A DNA stretch of 6,988 bases, taken from Deltaproteobacteria bacterium (GTDB lineage Bacteria > Desulfobacterota > Desulfobulbia > Desulfobulbales > VMSU01). A program made the translations under genes and the position numbers. The stretch spans positions 1-6,988 of the forward strand of contig JAJYJA010000124.1 of NCBI GenBank assembly GCA_021789795.1, read 5' to 3'. The notes under the pieces are model-generated. The model saw only the letters and a list, made by a program, of their open reading frames with translations. It was not told where the DNA came from and did no database searches. Within the stretch, counting starts at the first letter, position 1. The number at the start of each line of letters is the position of its first letter. Shown here one piece after another: positions 4,782 through 6,988 of this stretch.

Positions 4782-6941
4782 ATGTCCCGGAAGATAAAAC
4801 GCCTTGTAAGCCGCACCCCCCGGCCCAGCCCCCCGGAGTTCGATCCCGGCCCGGCCTGGTCCCTGCTCCGGCAGGGCCGGTTGGCGGCGGCGGCGGCCAT
4901 CTGCGGTCAGGCCCTGGTGGTAAATCCCCGGCAGGCAGAGGCCTTAAACCTACTCGCCACCGTCCGTCAGCAACAGGGCCAATTCCAGGAGGCCGTCCGT
5001 CTCCTGAACACCGCCATCGGCCTCTCGCCTGACCGGGCCGACTATCTCTGCAATCTCGGTTCCGCCCACCGGGGGCTGGGCGAACCCGGCCCGGCGCTGG
5101 CCGCCTTCCGTAAGGCCCTGGCCCTAAGCCCCGGTCAACTGGAGGCGCAATTCAACCTGGCCCTGACCCTTCTGGATTTGGACGACCGCGACCAGGCGGC
5201 CCAGGTGTTGACCCGGCTCCTGAGCGCCCGGCCCGCCTTTGTCCCGGCCCGGCAACTTCTGGCCCGGATCAGAAGCGTTCAGGGACGAACGGACGAGGCG
5301 GTGGCCGAGCTCATAGAGATCATCCGTCTGGAGCCCGAAAACAGCGCCGCCCACTGTGAGCTGGGCAACCTGATGCAGGCCCAGGGCCGGCTGGCGGAGG
5401 CGGCATCGGCCTACGAGCGGGCCATCGCCAGCCGGCCCGACTACGCGGTGGCCATCAACAACCTGGGCAACACCCTGGTCAAGCAGGGGCTAATCCACCA
5501 GGCCCTGCACCGCTACCAAGAGGCGCTGCGCCATGACCCCGACCTGGTGGAGGCCCATGTCAACCTGAGCTGGGCCTATAAGGCGCACGGGATGCTCAAG
5601 GAGGACGTGGCCGCGATGCGCGGTTACCTGGCCCGCCACCCGGAGGACGCCAAGGCCCACAGCGACCTGCTCTTCTCCTTGAACTACGATCCGGACTACT
5701 CGCCGGCGGAGCTCCTGGCGGCGGCCCAGGACTGGTGGCGGCATCAACCGTCAACCCCGCCGCTCGCGGCCCAGGTCCGGGCGGCGGGCGGTGGGCTGCG
5801 GATCGGGTTCCTCTCCCCCGACTTCCGGAAACACCCGGTGGGCACCTTTCTCCTGCCTCTGTTCGAGGCCCTCTCCTCCCACCCCGAGGTCAGCCTGCGC
5901 TGTTATGCCGAGCTGGCGGAGGGGGAGCAGGACGAGATCAGCCGCCGGCTGCGGGGCGTGGCGGGTGGCTGGTTTTCCACCCTGGGCCTGGATGCCGAGG
6001 CGGGGGCGCGCTTGGTGCGCGAGGATCGGCCCGACCTGCTGATCGACCTGGCCGGACATTCGGCCAACAACCGCCTGGACATCATGGCCCTAAGGCCCGC
6101 CCCGGTGCAGGCGAGCTGGCTGGGCTACGTCAACACCACCGGCCTGCCGGTGATCGACTACCGCCTGACCGACGCGGTGGCCGATCCCGTGGGCAGCGAA
6201 GGTCACTACAGCGAGAAGCTCATCCGCCTGCCGGGGCCGTTTTTCTGCTACGCCCCGCCCGCCGAGGCCGCCGAGGTTGGCCCCCTGCCCGCCCGGCAGC
6301 AAGGGGTGCTCACCTTCGCCTCCCTGAACAATCCGGCCAAGATCACCGAGGAGGTCATCGCCCTGTGGGCCGAGCTCTTAAGGCGCGTCCCCGGCTCGCG
6401 GTTGCTTCTGGTGGGCTCCCAGTTCCGCGACCCGGAGATCGCCGGGCTCTATCGGGCCCGGTTCGTCAAGCAGGGGGTGGAGGCCGGACGGATCAGCGTG
6501 ATCCCCGCCCGGCCCTGGCGGGAGTATTTTCAGCTCCACAACCAGATCGACATCGCCCTTGATCCCTTCCCCCACAACGGCCATACCGTCACCTGCCACG
6601 CCCTGTGGATGGGGGTGCCGGTGATCACCCTGGCCGGCGACCGCTACGCCGCCCGCCTGGGGGCCAGCGTCCTCGCCGCCGCCGGGCTGAATCGTTATGT
6701 GGCCCGGGATCAGGCGGAGTACCTAGATCTGGCCGCGGCCCTGGCCGGCGATTTGTCGGGGCTGGCCGAGTTGCGCCGTCGGTTGCGTCCCCGGCTCAAG
6801 GCGGCTCCGATCTGCGATGTTAAAGGCTTTGCCGAGGGTTTCCTGCGGACGGTTGCGGAACTGCTCGCGCCCGTCCCCGGCACCGGGCGGTCGGCAACGG
6901 GCGCGGTCGGGGACGGACAGGCTGCTGGAGATGAAGGTTAA
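4782..6941 (+). CDS. TPR-SPINDLY family glycosyltransferase (GT41, OGT-like)
   Basis: A 719-residue two-part protein. Residues about 22-300 form roughly eight 34-residue tetratricopeptide repeats (e.g. the AINNLGN and AHVNLSW helices), a superhelix for binding protein substrates. Residues about 338-695 form a GT41 catalytic domain related to eukaryotic O-GlcNAc transferase and bacterial SPINDLY/HMW1C enzymes, which move a sugar from a nucleotide donor to protein. Seen motifs: IGFLSPDFRKHPVG (H351), DLLIDLAGHSANNRLD, PVQASWLGYVNTTGLP with a following DY, a lysine (520, in NNPAK) at the place of OGT K842, and NGHTVTCHALWMGVPV (H601, T602) at the nucleotide-binding HTT of OGT, here HTV. The last 25 residues are low-complexity. 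No signal peptide, so it acts in the cytosol. It follows the cytochrome gene by 9 nt without a clear ribosome binding site, suggesting coupled translation. Acceptor protein and sugar unknown. Confidence 0.92.
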   Translation: MSRKIKRLVSRTPRPSPPEFDPGPAWSLLRQGRLAAAAAICGQALVVNPRQAEALNLLATVRQQQGQFQEAVRLLNTAIGLSPDRADYLCNLGSAHRGLGEPGPALAAFRKALALSPGQLEAQFNLALTLLDLDDRDQAAQVLTRLLSARPAFVPARQLLARIRSVQGRTDEAVAELIEIIRLEPENSAAHCELGNLMQAQGRLAEAASAYERAIASRPDYAVAINNLGNTLVKQGLIHQALHRYQEALRHDPDLVEAHVNLSWAYKAHGMLKEDVAAMRGYLARHPEDAKAHSDLLFSLNYDPDYSPAELLAAAQDWWRHQPSTPPLAAQVRAAGGGLRIGFLSPDFRKHPVGTFLLPLFEALSSHPEVSLRCYAELAEGEQDEISRRLRGVAGGWFSTLGLDAEAGARLVREDRPDLLIDLAGHSANNRLDIMALRPAPVQASWLGYVNTTGLPVIDYRLTDAVADPVGSEGHYSEKLIRLPGPFFCYAPPAEAAEVGPLPARQQGVLTFASLNNPAKITEEVIALWAELLRRVPGSRLLLVGSQFRDPEIAGLYRARFVKQGVEAGRISVIPARPWREYFQLHNQIDIALDPFPHNGHTVTCHALWMGVPVITLAGDRYAARLGASVLAAAGLNRYVARDQAEYLDLAAALAGDLSGLAELRRRLRPRLKAAPICDVKGFAEGFLRTVAELLAPVPGTGRSATGAVGDGQAAGDEG

Positions 6942-6988
6942 CCCTCTGGATGACCTGGAGGCGGGATTAGGGGAGCTCTGGCAAGGTG
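6931..6988 (+). CDS. Start of a further operon gene, partial
   Basis: An ATG at 6931 opens a frame that stays open to the window end (19 complete codons, MKVNPLDDLEAGLGELWQG). It overlaps the end of the GT41 gene by 11 nt in another frame, the typical geometry of a coupled operon. A GGAG directly abuts the ATG, closer than ideal for ribosome binding, so reinitiation from the upstream gene is likely. The other nearby ATG (6950) meets a stop after six codons, which leaves this frame as the only candidate. Too little is visible to name a family; an acidic, helix-forming N-terminus is all that can be said. Confidence 0.5.
   Translation, partial: MKVNPLDDLEAGLGELWQG

Noticed and set aside
4770..4784. 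Cytochrome stop TGA and the GT41 ATG are in the same frame, only three codons apart, suggesting readthrough or selenocysteine fusion
   Set aside because: The frame match has a one-in-three chance, no SECIS-like hairpin is evident after the TGA, and the fusion would join an exported heme protein to a cytosolic enzyme.
1..6988. CRISPR arrays, tRNA or rRNA genes, insertion-sequence ends
   Set aside because: No regularly spaced direct repeats, no RNA-gene signatures and no transposase or terminal inverted repeats were seen.

Overview
The window is G+C-rich (about two-thirds by eye) and densely coding. A 12-heme c-type cytochrome, a PglB/STT3-like membrane protein, a MORN-repeat lipoprotein and a TPR-SPINDLY glycosyltransferase together suggest a deltaproteobacterium (Desulfobacterota, or Geobacter/Desulfuromonas relatives). 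This is an inference from gene content. No marker gene is present to fix the taxonomy.

Layout. Positions 1-129 hold the last 42 codons of a plus-strand gene, possibly a radical SAM protein. A 211-base gap follows; it contains a strong 11-bp hairpin (153-178) and a possible leader hairpin. A 67-residue orphan gene follows (341-544, plus) behind a textbook ribosome binding site. Two operons then run outward from a control region at about 3780-3869. Leftward (minus strand) are a MORN-repeat lipoprotein (2790-3779) and an STT3/PglB-type oligosaccharyltransferase-like protein (587-2800), with an 11-nt overlap. Rightward (plus strand) are a secreted 12-heme cytochrome c (3870-4772), a TPR plus GT41 cytoplasmic glycosyltransferase (4782-6941) and the first 19 codons of another gene (6931-6988), which also overlaps its upstream neighbour by 11 nt.

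How the genes may work together. The divergent arrangement places one periplasmic electron-transfer protein, one probable outer-membrane lipoprotein and two unrelated glycosyltransferases (one membrane/periplasmic, one cytosolic) around one short regulatory region. The most interesting reading is a cell-envelope module in which a multiheme cytochrome and/or the lipoprotein is glycosylated. Desulfovibrio gigas 16-heme HmcA is a known N-glycosylated multiheme cytochrome, so the idea has a precedent. The cytochrome here carries two N-X-S/T sequons. Against it, the STT3-like protein has a degenerate WWDYG motif, so its acceptor may differ or it may not be an N-oligosaccharyltransferase. The functional link is a hypothesis; the individual family assignments are much firmer.
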